Source: Burkholderiales bacterium
GTDB lineage: Bacteria; Pseudomonadota; Gammaproteobacteria; Burkholderiales; Burkholderiaceae_A
NCBI GenBank assembly: GCA_030828265.1
Contig: JAURCW010000009.1
Location: 1 to 14,266, forward strand
Reading direction: 5' to 3'
DNA length: 14,266 bases
Position numbers and translations under genes: made by a program. Shown here one piece after another: positions 13,585-14,266 of this stretch. Position 1 is the stretch's first letter; each line of letters opens with the position of its first letter. Under the pieces are notes generated by a model. That model was not told where the DNA came from, did not search any database, and saw nothing but the letters and a program-made list of their open reading frames with translations.

Positions 13585-14043
13585 TTACTTCTTACGATAG
13601 TTGTCGTGACAGCCCTTGCAGCTCTGCGCTGTATTGCCAAAAGCTTTTTTGATTGCATCCAGGTTGCCCGACTTACCGGCGTCGTTTAAGGCAACAACGG
13701 CCGTTTGAAATTTCTCGATACCTGCCTTCACCTTGTCGCCTTCTTTCCAGATCTCGGGCTTAGCCTTGCCACCTTCGGTGCCTGGACCAAAGGCCTGCCA
13801 TGGAAGGGCTGCAAGGCTCGCCACCACAGCGATATCGGCCGCCACATCTTGGGCATTAAAGGGCTTTTCGCCTTTCACAACGGCACCCACACTTGAGAAG
13901 TGCGCACCCATGACGGCAAAGGTGGACTGACGGTATTTGATGGCGTCGTCCGGCTTTTTGAATTCAAGGGCTTGAGCGGCCGAGAGGCTAAGGGCGGCAA
14001 GGCCAAGGCCCATTGCAAGGCGTGAAGCGCTGCGTTTGATCAT
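13585..14043 (-). CDS. Periplasmic cytochrome c' family protein
   Basis: The 152-residue precursor has a Sec signal peptide (MIKRSASRLAMGLGLAALSL, cleavage probably after AQA near residue 25) and a four-helix-bundle domain with a C-terminal haem-binding site CKGCH (142-146, haem c on C142 and C145, His146 ligand) followed by DNYRKK. The first helix carries YRQSTFAVMGAHF (38-50); Arg39 fits cytochrome c', and Met45 would be a candidate sixth ligand if it behaves like cytochrome c-556. Such proteins bind NO or carry electrons in the periplasm, and are common in photosynthetic proteobacteria. The ribosome binding site AGGAGA lies 7 nt before the ATG, inside the end of the upstream EamA gene, whose stop shares the A (TAATG). 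Co-translation with that gene is likely. Confidence 0.92.
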   Translation of the reverse strand: MIKRSASRLAMGLGLAALSLSAAQALEFKKPDDAIKYRQSTFAVMGAHFSSVGAVVKGEKPFNAQDVAADIAVVASLAALPWQAFGPGTEGGKAKPEIWKEGDKVKAGIEKFQTAVVALNDAGKSGNLDAIKKAFGNTAQSCKGCHDNYRKK

Positions 14044-14266
14044 TATTTTTCTCCTGTTGAGGTTGGAGTTTTAAGCGTAGCGCGTTTCCTTGAAGGTCGC
14101 ATGACTAACCATACGCCGACTGCCGTTGAGAGTGTGCCAAGAACGGTAAGGAGCGTGATGGGCTCATCGAACAAGAAAAAGGCCAGGAGGGCTGTAGTGG
14201 GTGGCGTCAGGTAGAGAAGGCTTGTGACTTGGGTGGCCGCCCCCTCCCGAATAAGAACAAAAAGCA
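14043..14266 (-). CDS. EamA-family (DMT superfamily) transporter, C-terminal part
   Basis: The last 73 codons of a minus-strand gene whose start lies beyond the window end. The visible protein has REGAATQVTSLLYLTPPTTA, then LLAFFLFDEPITLLTVLGTL and a last helix STAVGVWLVMRP, the standard ending of an EamA domain (a Pro-containing helix, an acidic-Pro turn, then a final helix), followed by a basic tail. It ends with TAA sharing its A with the cytochrome c' ATG (14045-14041). It is a second DMT protein besides the one at 6665; its substrate is unknown. Confidence 0.85.
   Translation of the reverse strand, partial: LFVLIREGAATQVTSLLYLTPPTTALLAFFLFDEPITLLTVLGTLSTAVGVWLVMRPSRKRATLKTPTSTGEK

Overview
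The window looks like the genome of an aerobic anoxygenic phototrophic proteobacterium, probably beta- or gammaproteobacterial. It opens with the end of a photosynthesis gene cluster in the order lhaA-puhA-puhB-puhC-acsF-puhE. The chlorophyll-ring cyclase is the oxygen-dependent AcsF. The later genes (Pal lipoprotein, RodZ-like protein, LOG protein, MscS, YqaA-type VTT protein, cytochrome c') are ordinary proteobacterial genes. The genome is compact: the longest gap is 164 nt, and many starts overlap or touch the preceding stop. I place the organism by recognising gene families and gene order, not by a database search.

Region 1 (1-4705, plus strand) is one tight operon for making and assembling the photosynthetic reaction centre. 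It holds a PucC/LhaA assembly permease (5' end outside the window), the reaction-centre H subunit, the assembly factors PuhB, PuhC and PuhE, and the AcsF cyclase of bacteriochlorophyll synthesis. The main anomaly of the window is here. puhA carries a -1 frameshift near 1334-1352, so its conserved last ~50 residues are in another frame, with the true C-terminus at 1502-1504. Either phototrophy is newly broken in this strain, or the base call is wrong.

Region 2 (4706-7573, plus strand) holds a Pal-type outer-membrane lipoprotein with its own likely promoter and a strong intrinsic terminator, a RodZ-like HTH/transmembrane/DUF4115 protein with internal repeats, and a translationally coupled EamA/DMT transporter. 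Region 3 (7510-10772) holds a minus-strand LOG-family hydrolase, divergent from an MscS channel that is followed by an SGLT-like sodium:solute symporter.

Region 4 (10769-12883, minus strand) is azlC-azlD followed by an AI-2E/PerM-type membrane protein that lacks the usual first membrane segment. Region 5 (12898-14266) has a plus-strand YqaA-like VTT protein and, on the minus strand, an EamA transporter (5' end outside the window) coupled to a periplasmic cytochrome c'.

I see no tRNA, rRNA, CRISPR array, insertion sequence, phage gene or attachment site, and no clear undescribed system. The observations most worth checking are the puhA frameshift, a set of divergent starts that look leaderless, the hairpin at the TTG start of the DMT gene, and the N-terminally short PerM protein.
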